From Bursaphelenchus xylophilus (Eukaryota > Nematoda > Chromadorea > Rhabditida > Aphelenchoididae), in assembly GCA_904066235.2 (NCBI GenBank), contig CAJFCV020000005.1, positions 3,591,501 through 3,655,500 of the forward strand: DNA of 64,000 nucleotides, in the 5' to 3' direction. The translations under genes and the position numbers were made by a program. The notes under the pieces are model-generated. The model saw only the letters and a list, made by a program, of their open reading frames with translations. It ran no database searches and had not been told where the DNA came from. Positions 40,585 through 50,676 of the stretch are shown in pieces (positions within the stretch are counted from its first letter, which is position 1; the number at the start of each line of letters is the position of its first letter).

Positions 40585-43500
40585 ACAAAAATTAGTGTAG
40601 GGTCCATGTTTCGGGGTAGTAATAACATTTCGGGCTAAAAATTTTGAAAATTCATATTGCTGATTACGTAATAAGCAAAAGTTCAAAACTTTTGGGTAAA
40701 AATCGGATATAGGGGTAATCGAGGATGCTGATTTTGAAAATGATATTCATTTTTCATGATTTTGAAAGCGATAATATGACCTCTTAATTTTTTTTTGAAC
40801 ATGGTAGACTAATAATGGTTATTAAGCCTTACTTTTTAGAGCCGAAAATTGAAAAAAAAATTAAAAAAAAATCTTGATTTTTTCAACTTTCTAACAAAAA
40901 AAAATTCTTTTTAGTATGAGCTAATATTCTCGTATGTTCTTTACAAAAAATTCTAGACTAAATTTTGGCCAAGCTTTATCAAAGTTTGAGGGCTAACTCT
41001 CTTTTTAAAATACGTCTAATAATCTAGAAATGTCACTAATTCCGACCAACTAAAACCTTATCATTCTTCCCTAAATTCCAACCAAATATTCTGAAATTAC
41101 TGTAAGACAATTCACCTCCCCTAAATAGCCATTAAATTTGGCGCTGCGGCCGGTATTCGAATCCCGAGATTTCGGCGGCCCTCTCTTCTTGCGGCCGCTC
41201 TTTTTTCTTCATTTCGATGGCCGTTTCCTGAAGCCACCGCACGGTGACACTTTCCTCGACTCTCTTAATTTGATTCGACGCATCGCCAAAGACAAAGATG
41301 GGCTCTGACTTTTCGCTCCTTTTCTCTAACCAAAATTGCCCTCAGGGTATTTAATGAGTTGGAGAAGTGGCCCCAGCAAGAGGGATCCATTACATCATCC
41401 GGCGTGAGGGAGATGACGCTAATGTCATTTATCTACTGAGTCAAAGGCGAAAATAAATAGCAGGGAGACGGATCGGAAAGGTTAAAGACATGTAGTAGTG
41501 TGAAAAAATGTCTGGAAAACAGTGGAAAATACGATAAAAAAGTGAGCCAGGATATCAAACAATGTGTAACACAAAAAAAAATCATAAATTTGGAAACAAA
41601 AAGACGAAAAATTACCGAAAAAAACAAATTTTGGTATCAAAAAGTATCACAAAGACAAAAAATCGCTTTGAAATAAAATTTCTCGCTCAAAATTTGGTGC
41701 TAAAATTCAATTTTTTCCAAAAAATTTTTACGAAAATAAAGGCCTGAAAGATCTTTTCTCTAACCGCTATCTTCATTTTGCATACTCTCTCGTCAGAAAA
41801 GATTGTTGAATATCTCGGCTGTGGCTGCAAAATGTTGGCTAAAATTTTCAGGATTTTTTATATCATCTACAAGAAATATATATAGAAAATTTGAGGAAAA
41901 CTGATGGCTACCCTTTGCAATATTGCAAGCTGAAAAGAATAGACGATTTTTCAATAAAATCATAAAATTTTCTCCGACCTTCATTTTTCAAAAATTCAAA
42001 TAGCCCATTTCCCAAAAATACAAGCCTTATAGAAGCGGAAAAGCAAGTTTTCTCGCAGGCCGTGGGTCTGCAGGTATTCCAGAACCACTAATTAAATAAT
42101 GACCTCGAATAATTTTATTTACCCCGCCAAAATTGTAAATATTTTCATCGGCCGCTGTCAACTGCAGCCCCTCTCTACGTGGCCCGCAAAACATTGCCCC
42201 CCGCAACGAATCGGTGGAGGATGTAAAAAACAGTAAAAACGCCTAAGGGCATCCGCGATGAGGAGAAAGGACCGGAACCGGAAATCGTCGGTCCTCCTTT
42301 ACCTGAGGGCCCACGGATTCGCCGAGACGAAGAGGGGCCCTCCTCTTCAGCTCGCTTCTTAATCCATATAAGAAGTGAGTCGGAATAATCAAAAAAAAGC
42401 CATAGGAAATATTAAAAATGGAAGGTTGAGGGGGAAAATTAAGTGGATTTAGCGGATAAATTTGGAAATTTTTGCGCGTAATCGGGGTGTAATTATCTCC
42501 AAAAAAGGTAGAATAACGGATTAGACCTTGTTTCTGATATTTACAATACGAAATTATCGAAAAGTAATCTTTAATCTGGACAAAAAATCAAAAATCTCAA
42601 AAAATGGGGCATCAAGATGTGCCGAGTGAAATATCAGGCCAAAAGAATACAAAGAATCGTATAAATGGTTACAAATTGTATTTGAAAATACAAATGGACT
42701 CCGTCTCGTCAGCCTAGAAGACCGTTTAGGACAGCACAGAGCTAAAAGGTGGGTGAAATTAAGTGAGTTAACAGCTGACCATGAATAATATAAAAATTTC
42801 GAAAAATGGTCGTATTTTATGATGAAATCGGAAAAGTGGAAATCATTTGATACCAAATGACAGACTTTCTCAAAAGAAAAATAATCAAAAAAGTTTTAAA
42901 ATTATTTTTGTCTTTACGAGCTCAGTTATGCAAATTTTTGGCTGCTTGTTTTCCGAGCTGCGACCGACAATTTTCAGCCAACTTTCAGATGTAGAATTGG
43001 GCCCTTGTTCATTTCTTTTACCTTATATTTGTATTTCGAAATTTTTTTTTTCAAAAAATGAAAAATATTATTTTTGGCACACATAATGGATAAGACAAAG
43101 CGGATGAAAAATAATATAATTTGTAAATTCCGTTAGCCAATCGGTAAAAAACAATCGATAAACTAGAGAATATTACGTATTTCTATTCAGCCAAAATTAT
43201 ATTTGGACAATAAATTATCTCAAAAATTCACAAAATATTGTTTTAGTCACCAATTTCCCAAAAAATTCAAACAATCCCGTATAAATAAATAAATAGAAAA
43301 TGAAGTAAAAACAAAGTGCAAAATACATTTTCAGCTCTAACATGTTCCTCACGTTACATTTCGCAGCGCCTCAACCCCTCTATTATCTAAAAAACACCTC
43401 TAAAAATGTCAAAAAAGATGCCAACGGGTTTGGGGCCGGAATGGGAAAGCCGGCCATTCCGTTATAACGCCGTCATTTGGCGTTGTCCGAATTTCCGGCG

Positions 43501-44176
43501 CAGAACAAAGAGCCCGAAAGATTGTCAAAAAAGAACACTACCCCTGCAAAGAGGGGTTACAATCTCAAAAAAGAGACAAGTTTTTTATTTTCTTTTACAA
43601 TTTACGAAGAGGAAATTGTAAAAAGAGCGATCGAAAAGGACATGTCAAAAAGGGGATCACGAAGACGAAACCACAATGTCACTCAAATCGATCAAAGCCC
43701 AATCATTTTTATGCGGGAGTATGGTCTCAGAAACGAGGAAACGACTTGTATATATTGTTATGGGGCAAGGCACAAAGAAGTTTTATGAGCAATAAAAATG
43801 GGAGTTTTGAGAATAAAATTTGATAGCCAAAAAGATGTATATGTATATGTGATATTATACGTACTGTAGTAGATCGCACAGTAAATTCTGAAAATTTTAG
43901 CTTGCAATTTCCAGGGAAAGCCGAAATTCAAACGATCTTTGTCGCCTAAAGAGTATGCGAAGCGTAGAGAGTGGGCAGAGAGAAAACGCTTTTTGACTAT
44001 ATCTTTGTCAGCTTCGCGTCACAAAATTTGATTTCTCGTGAAAAAAATTGCCTTCTACTAGGGGAAGTACCCTTGAAAAAACGCACAGTGAAAATTTTTG
44101 GTAGTCGTCCCGGGCCAAATAACCCGTTGCTTTGGCCCTAGGTTTATTGTTGGAGACCGCTTCATTCCACTAAAAA
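40585..44176. other. non-coding stretch with decayed repeats
   Basis: No gene supported. GC-richer patches at about 41140-41340 and 42160-42350 have no readable protein. Degenerate MITE-family sequence is visible near 41750-41860 and 43870-44070. Confidence 0.5.
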
Positions 44177-44536
44177 GGGAAGTACCCCAAGTCCGACGCT
44201 GAGATTTTCTTTAAATTTTCACATCGGTCATGAACAAAGTATCAATTCCTGAAAGTTTTAGCTTGCGCTTTGCAAACGCCTCTGAGTTTCGTGCGGAAAA
44301 AATTGATTTTTTGTGGAAACATTGCCCTCTATGGTAGAAATAGGCATGCAACTTTTTGTGCCGAAATTCGGCAAAAAGTGTCAAATTTTGGCCAACTTTC
44401 GATCTAAAAATCTCGGTTGTTTCTGCAAAGCGCGAGCTAGGATTTTCGCATACATTTTTGAAAAAAATATTCTAAATTTGTGCCGAGTTTCATCAAAATC
44501 TGAGCGCCGCACTTGGGGTATAATACTTCCACAGTA
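44177..44536. mobile_element. MITE copy C, about 360 bp, internally deleted and inverted
   Basis: The left end GGGAAGTACCCCAAGTCCGA and the right end ...GCGCCGCACTTGGGGTATAATACTTCC are inverted repeats of the copy A/B family. The interior block order is the reverse of copies A and B and about 90 bp shorter. Confidence 0.75.
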
Positions 44537-45794
44537 AGCTAGAAAAAGGTATGAATTTAAGATTCAGGTATATACATGTATATCAGTCTGTCGGGAAAAT
44601 AATGTAGGTTTGTCGCAGAAAAATGCCACGCCTCGTTGCTGTCGCTGTAAGTGTTTAGAGATTATTAAGGAGAGGCGGTTCCGGGAACATCGCAACATTC
44701 GCAATCAACAAGTTGAGGGAAAAAAGATAAGTGGTTCTTTGTTCTCGCGATAAGCAATGATGACTTATTTGAGAACCGGAACTGTTCCTTTTTTAATGAT
44801 CTGAACTCTTGGTCAAGGCAATCAATATGGCAGCGAAAATAAGCTTGAAAAAAAAACAAAAATGTCAACTTTGCTAACAGTAGGCTCAGAGTTCGGAATA
44901 AAACCTGGCGCAAATTTAAAATAAACGTTTTGACGACTTTCCGGTTCTGCTAAGACCACTGACAGCAACGGCGCTGAAACTGCGCGCTCAGAGTTGGATA
45001 AAACTTTAGGCATTAGAATTTTTGATGACGTTTGCAAGGTTTGGCTTGCGCTTTTCAAAAACAAATATTATAGACCTTCTCCAAGAAATTTGCAAAAATT
45101 TTTCACTTTTAGCGAGTTTATGCATGAAAAAAATGAAAGGTGGAAAATGATACAAATAAAAAAATTTCTTTCCTGTGACCGCTCTACACATTTTGCAGCA
45201 AGGTGGTAGCATCACAAACCGGAGTTGGACGATTGGGGAACCAAAAATTATTATCTTTCCTCGATGAAAATGTTGAAATTAGGATAATCAAAGGCGCTCA
45301 CTTTGAAAATGACATTCGTTTTTTTGATAGTTACTTTGTTTCATAAGTAGTAAAGTAGTAATTTTTTGATTTTTTTTCACAAATACTCGATTTAGGGGTT
45401 TTCGATGGCGCTGATTTCAAAAATCTTATTCATTTTTTACCCTAACTTCACACTTGCAGCGAAGAAAATAATAGGTCAGGCATGAAATTTTTGAAAAAGA
45501 GGTCAGTTTGCCATTCCTGCAATAAGTTGTCCTACTGTAACCAGCGATTTTTTGCTTCTCTTATCGTGTTCTTTGTCTCGTACCGGAAAACAAAAATAAT
45601 TATCGCAACATTCAATTAAGTTTGGTTCCGGTTTCTGATAATCTCCTTGTAAAAATTGCCTGTAACATGATGACAATAAACTTGTTATTGCAGCTAATGT
45701 CCGGGAACGCCTAACAATGTTGGCGATAAAGTTTGTTTAAATAGAGGCTCAAGATTGTGGATATCGTCAAATCCAGCATCAGAACTTGTTCAAT

Positions 45795-46034
45795 ATGCTG
45801 AAATTCGCCTTATTTACCCTGTTTTACAGTGCATTTTCTTATGGAGATATCATTCCATTCGCATCACAAGAAGAAGTCCGGCCTCGAATCCAAGGCTTCA
45901 TCAGCGGCGATCGACTGGAGATCTCTGTGGATGTGAAGATAAGAGGGAAGATTGAATTGGTGCGCGATTGCAAGTTCAAAGATGTCAAGGAGTTCTTTGT
46001 TCAACAATTGATGTTTTTAATCGTATTATCTTAA
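45795..46034 (+). CDS. possible small secreted protein (partial)
   Basis: ATG 45795 opens a 79-codon frame with a good signal peptide (MLKFALFTLFYSAFSYG) and a short soluble part (RPRIQGFISGDRLEISVDVK) whose pattern is faintly galectin-like. The frame ends soon after and runs into a hAT transposase remnant, so downstream exons may be lost. Weakly supported. Confidence 0.35.
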   Translation: MLKFALFTLFYSAFSYGDIIPFASQEEVRPRIQGFISGDRLEISVDVKIRGKIELVRDCKFKDVKEFFVQQLMFLIVLS

Positions 46035-46083
46035 ACAATGTTGTTCTTTCAGCGCAAGCGTGTTTTAATCCTAGAACGCTCGT

Positions 46084-46701
46084 TTGTCCTCTTCTCAAAT
46101 GAATGGCAATGCGAACGCTTTTTATAATATATTTAAGAAGACCCTGCATCAAAAGATTGACCTCGAGGGGGCCTTACAACCTCAACATTATATGGCATGC
46201 CTTTTGCACCCATTTTACAAGCGAATGAGATCCGCGTTGTACTTGGCACCGGGGACACAAAAGCCAGTTTCACTCTTCAAAGAAGAAGACGTGACTACCG
46301 TAAGTGTTAGACATACAAAAAATATCGACAACTTACAGGCAGAAGGTTATATTCGAAATGAGATTGCCAAAATGCCCAGTCCAGAAGCCGCAATGACCTC
46401 TCAACAAGGCAATGCAAGAGTCTTTTTCCAGGACGAGGAACAAGCAAAAGATGAGTTACGGCTATACTTGGCTGAGTACTACAATGTGGATGCCGATATA
46501 AACGTTATGCAATTTTGGAAAGGCAATGAGGACAGGTTCCCGCAATTGGCAAGTATCGCAAGAAGAGTTTTTTGTGTCCCTGCTTCCAGTTCTGAAGTTG
46601 AAAGGATGTTTAGTTGTCTTCGCAACTTAGTAGATGAGAAAAGGACTTTATTAGACAAGGATTTGACTGCAAAATTATTGGTTGGTCGTCGTCTTGACTG
46701 A
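46084..46701 (+). pseudogene. 5'-truncated hAT transposase (C-terminal third)
   Basis: The 205-codon frame contains the hAT C-terminal dimerisation region: FPQLASIARRVFCVPASSSE, then VERMFSCLRNLVDEKRTLL. Upstream, LQPQHYMACLLHPFYKRM fits the preceding part of the catalytic core. The N-terminal BED finger and first catalytic residues are missing. The frame itself is unbroken. GC-rich hAT-end-like DNA follows at 46910-47030. Confidence 0.85.
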
Positions 46702-46909
46702 ATGCATGAACGCGGCAATGCAATTTTTATTGTTTGGTAATGTTTATGGTAATTTCTTTCCCAAAATAAAATGTTACTTGTTATGTTAAAGGAAAGAGGG
46801 TAGTAAAGCATGAAAAAGTAAGGCCGAGAGGGCTTACTGATAAAGAGTCACTGGTCGCAATTTTTAAAGCCACGGCCCAAAATATGGGAAGACAATTTTC
46901 CACATGCAG

Positions 46910-47030
46910 ATTCGGGCCGGCCCGGGCCGGCCCGGGCCGGGCCGAAGAAAGCTTGAAACGGGCCGGGCCGGGCCGACGGAAAATTTCAAACGGGCCGGGC
47001 CGGCCGGAACCCCTACGGCCCACGAGTAAG
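46910..47030. repeat. GC-rich palindromic hAT-type end
   Basis: Alternating GGGCC / GGCCC blocks in strongly AT-rich surroundings. The same type of sequence is seen at 49877-50095 and 59950-60040. It lies directly 3' of the hAT transposase remnant, where a subterminal region would be. Confidence 0.6.
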
Positions 47031-47044
47031 CGCCCAGGAAGTGA

Positions 47045-47960
47045 AAGAAAACGCCCCGCCAGCGCTTCTTTCAACCGAAAGGTCCCCCACAGCAAAATCC
47101 GCGATTTTCAAGAAAAACTTGCCCTTGAGACTGACATCAGCGACCGATCGTTCGGCCGAATAGTCAAAGGCGAGCTCAACCTCATGCCATACAAGCTCTA
47201 AAAAATTCAGATCTTTAAAGTCGAGAGAAAGTGCGTACAGCGCAAAAATGTCGGAACGTCAAAGGGGTGGGCCGCAGCTCCGAGACGTGAGCGCATTCAG
47301 TTCGCGGTTTAATATTTAGCGGATACACAACCACCAGAATGATAGAATCTGCTTCAATGAGGCTCCTAGCCTGTTGGCCATCGTCAAATACCACCAAAAT
47401 CCGGGTCGTCATTGCTTAAGGCGGAATTTGTGCCAGCGGCAAGAATTCCATGTTTTCGTGAATAAATGGGACAAAATACTAGCACCGCGGTAATTTCTAT
47501 TTTGTCGTGCTTCCGTGAGCTCAGCAGAACCTTGGCAATGCAAACTTGGCGTTTCAACAGGACTCAGCGCCGGCTCACAAGGCAAAATCGACTCAGGACC
47601 CGAAATGGGACCGATTTTCCCGATTTTATCCCGCCTGCGAAATGGCCGCCTGCTCGCCAGATATGAATCCAATGGACTCTATATTTTTTTAAATATAAGG
47701 CCAGCACCGGTACTATGCTCCACAAAAGTTTGGAGTCGCAACGTAAATGATGCGCCAAGAACGGGACCGATTTCCCCCATAAAAAGCTGTGGCCGGACCC
47801 CAAAATTTTACGTCACGTTTGGAGCTCTATATCACCACCAAAGGCAGCCACTGTGAAACAGATTGAATATGTTATAAACAATGCTCTATGTTACCAATCA
47901 TGACCGTTACTTTTGCTGAATTTTGATTCTCCGAGAAAATATAGCTATAAAAACAAGTTT
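47045..47960 (+). pseudogene. decayed, 5'-truncated Tc1-like transposase gene
   Basis: Fragments in successive frames match a Tc1-like transposase: N-terminal RKVPHSKIRDFQEKLALETD and RSFGRIVKGELNL (47085-47200), the catalytic region DFPDFIPPAKWPP then SPDMNPMD after a frameshift (near 47610-47680), and a C-terminal stretch near 47770-47850. GGTACACCCTGTATA near 47970-47984 is a typical Tc1-like right end. No left end is seen. Several stops and frameshifts break it. Confidence 0.75.
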
Positions 47961-48207
47961 CCATTTTTTTGGTACACCCTGTATATATGTATATATGCCT
48001 TTTTGTGACCTTGATACCTTAAGATATCAAAGTGGGAGCTCAAACTCGTAAAGGTTACTATGAGGTGGTTCAGAGCTGTATGTCAAATTTTACGAAAGCC
48101 TGAGGGTCCCGAAAAGGCTTCATTCCGACCGAGTTTTCTGCAGTTCTGATTTCACCCGTTCCCCTTGCCGACGCGACTCCTAAATTTTGAAACGGTTCAT
48201 ATTTGCG

Positions 48208-48215
48208 TATTTATT
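48208..48215 (-). terminator. polyadenylation signal AATAAA
   Basis: AATAAA on the minus strand, about 47 bases after the stop of the Gly/Tyr-rich peptide gene. Confidence 0.45.
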
Positions 48216-48261
48216 ATCTCTCCAAAAAAAAACGATTGTAACAAAACGATGAGTTGAGGTG

Positions 48262-48504
48262 TTAGTGTTGGTTGGCGGTCAATTTCTCCATGAATCCGGC
48301 GGCTCTCTTTCCGTAGTACCCGTAGTTGTAGCCATACGACGGATATCCATACCCATACCCTCTTCCGTACCCACCGTATCCTCCGTAGTTTCCGTAGCCA
48401 CTGTAGCCGCCATAGCCACCGTAGCCGCCGTAGTATTGAGCGGTGGTTTCGGCGACAAACGCGACCAGAATCAGAGCGAACAGACAGAAGGTTAGGGAGG
48501 CCAT
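48262..48504 (-). CDS. secreted Gly/Tyr-rich peptide (NLP/CNC antimicrobial-like)
   Basis: 80 residues from ATG 48504 (an in-frame ATG at 48516 adds four). The signal peptide is MASLTFCLFALILVAFVAET. The mature part is Gly/Tyr repeats (YGGYGGYGGYSGYGNYGGYG and more). YYGKR near the end is an amidation-plus-dibasic cleavage signal, releasing a tail peptide (AAGFMEKLTANQH). The composition matches nematode nlp/cnc epidermal antimicrobial peptides and some cuticle proteins. A TATAAAAG box lies at 48558-48551 and AATAAA downstream, so the transcription unit looks complete. Orthology to a specific gene is not claimed. Confidence 0.8.
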   Translation of the reverse strand: MASLTFCLFALILVAFVAETTAQYYGGYGGYGGYSGYGNYGGYGGYGRGYGYGYPSYGYNYGYYGKRAAGFMEKLTANQH

Positions 48505-48550
48505 TTTCGAATACAATTGTATCCTGGATCAAGTCCTCGAGTTGAACCCA

Positions 48551-48558
48551 CTTTTATA
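48551..48558 (-). promoter_or_regulatory. TATA box (TATAAAAG) of the Gly/Tyr-rich peptide gene
   Basis: Minus-strand TATAAAAG, 54 bases before ATG 48504 and 42 before ATG 48516. Canonical position for a polymerase II core promoter. Confidence 0.6.
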
Positions 48559-49184
48559 CCCAAAAACTGTTTGTTTAACGGCGCGTTAAACAGTGGGGTT
48601 AGCAATGTTTGGCGATCCGAACACCCCAAGCATCCCTTTCAATTCAAACTACTCGTTAAATTCACTTGTATTGAGGACACAAAAAATAGGCCAAACTTTT
48701 GTGACTCACATTCAAGGTAAATAATGAAACAGTGCGAAAATGTTGGGTTAATTCGTTGAGTTGTCGAAAAAGAACACAAAAAGTTCTAAACAGAACAGTA
48801 TCGGTGTGTTTTGAAATCTTCAAACTCACAGCCAAAATGATGGGAATCATGTCAGGGGCGTGGGAAAAGTTTGCTCACAATTTTTTTTTCATTTCTAAAT
48901 TTTGACTAACATAAAAAGTGGTATAAGTGTGACGTCCAAAAATGTGCTTCTTTGAGGTGAGACAAACAGAATGCGATCACAAATTAGCTCAAAATATTAT
49001 ACTAGGTGACAGGGCTGCAGAGCTTTTATCGGATCTGAAAAGCTACGGGGCTGTTGCGTATTTTTGAAAATTTTTCCGGTTTCTTTTTTCCGGCGGATTA
49101 ACTATGAGGTCGAACTTAAGAATTTCTGAAAAAAATTTCAAAATGACTTGAAAATTATTTCTTTGTTTGGGCGAGTGGCAAATA

Positions 49185-49755
49185 TTAGGTTGATTCATAA
49201 TTATCCGGCGGTTTTATTGGCGCATTTTTTGTTAGTTAAAATTTGCGTTTTGTTAATGTTTTTTTATAAAAATAATCTTCTCTGGTTAGTTAATAAAATG
49301 ACCGTCGAAAACCATACTCATATTCGCCGTATTATGCTCTACCACTTCGAGAAAAGTTGGAAGTCAGCACGGTCATTCCGCGATCTCAACGAACTTTTCG
49401 GCGAAGGAACAAAAAATAGACACGATTTCCCAGTGGATGATTCCGCTTCTGTCCCACCACACATACCACGTAGCCTTCTTACAGTGGACGTCTTTTGGTA
49501 CTCCTTTGGGCGAAACACCTGCCGATTTTTTTTCTTCGCCGAAAAATTCGTTGAGATCGCGAAATGACTGTGCTGACTTCTAACTTTTCTCGAAGTGGTA
49601 GAGCATAATGTGGCAAATATGAGCATGGGTTTCGACTGCCATTTTATTAACTAACCAGAGAAGATTATTTTTATAAAAAAACATTAACAAAACGCAAATT
49701 TTAACTAACAAAAAATGCGCCAATAAAACCGCCGGATAATTATGAATCAACCTAA
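49185..49755. mobile_element. 571-bp fold-back mariner, both arms from the 5' end
   Basis: The ends TTAGGTTGATTCATAATTAT and its inverted copy are flanked by TA (49183-49184, 49756-49757). The inverted arms are over 200 bp long. Each arm includes the start of a mariner transposase reading frame: plus strand MTVENHTHIRRIMLYHFEK ... LNELFGEGT, the helix-turn-helix region of mariner transposases; the right arm encodes the same on the minus strand. The rest of the transposase is absent. Confidence 0.88.
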
Positions 49756-49876
49756 TAAGATCACTTTACGTTCGATATCAGCATCGCGTTCCAAAAAATG
49801 AAAAATCCTATCGAAAAAGGTTTTCCTTTTTTTGGGCAAAACTCAGATTTCAAAAAAAAAAAAAAAACGAGCCGGC

Positions 49877-50020
49877 TAGACATGGCTCGTCGGCCGGCCC
49901 GGGCTGAAAATCTCGGCCCGGCTGGTCGGCCTGAAGAGATCCGGCCGGCCAGTTTCAAATTTTCCGCCGGCCCTGCCCGTTTTAAATTTACTTCGGCGCG
50001 GCCTGGGAGCCATGTCTAGG
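49877..50020. mobile_element. 144-bp GC-rich hAT-like MITE
   Basis: The ends TAGACATGGCTC and GAGCCATGTCTA are inverted repeats. Flanking octamers GAGCCGGC (49869-49876) and GGGCCGGC (50021-50028) differ at one base, consistent with an 8-bp hAT target duplication. A second related end (GGAGCCATGCCTAG) is at about 50083-50097, so two copies may be nested. Confidence 0.65.
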
Positions 50021-50676
50021 GCCGGCCCGGGCCTCAAAATCAAAGCCCAGGGTCGGCCCGGGAAATTTTGCAAAGCCCGGCTCGGAGCCATGCCTAGTGT
50101 TGCGACAAGGTGTCGCGCGATAAAAATTTTGCGGGGTGCGAATGAAGAGCGCACTGTGCGTTGTTTACCTCTTTTCAAAACGATCTTTTCGCACTGTGCG
50201 GGGTCGCAGCGCACCTTGAATTTTGCTTGTCGCAAAACCCGCAAAAAAATCGTTCTCAAAAAAGCATCTTTCAATGCGCAAAAAAAAACAAAAAATTTCA
50301 CAGCTCCCTCCAAATGATTTTATCAATTTATTCCCTGTATAAACAGATCTAGATCCATCAACCGAGAGATTTTCGAACAGAAAACAATTGAAAACGATCG
50401 GCAGAGAGACGAAAACAAAATAATGGAAAATTTAAACAGCCTAAGTTGGGTTACTGTAGAAATTACACGTGGTAAATCGCTGAGCAGCCTGTAGATTCCA
50501 GTGTTATCTACCGTTTACACACTGATTTCGTTTAATATTCTACAATAACCATGAGGAATCACGGGAAATTCGAGAAAATCCGGATTTTCATAGGGAAATT
50601 GAGGGAAATTGAGATGTTACAGTAAGACTTTTTACACAAATAGTCCAAAAACAGGTCCTATATTATTCTCGTGGTT

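Noticed and set aside
41145..41340. tRNA B-box-like ATTCGAATCCC near 41156
   Set aside because: No A box or cloverleaf at the right distance on either strand.
47045..47201. Short intact frame as a real gene
   Set aside because: It matches the N-terminal part of a Tc1-like transposase whose remainder is broken downstream.
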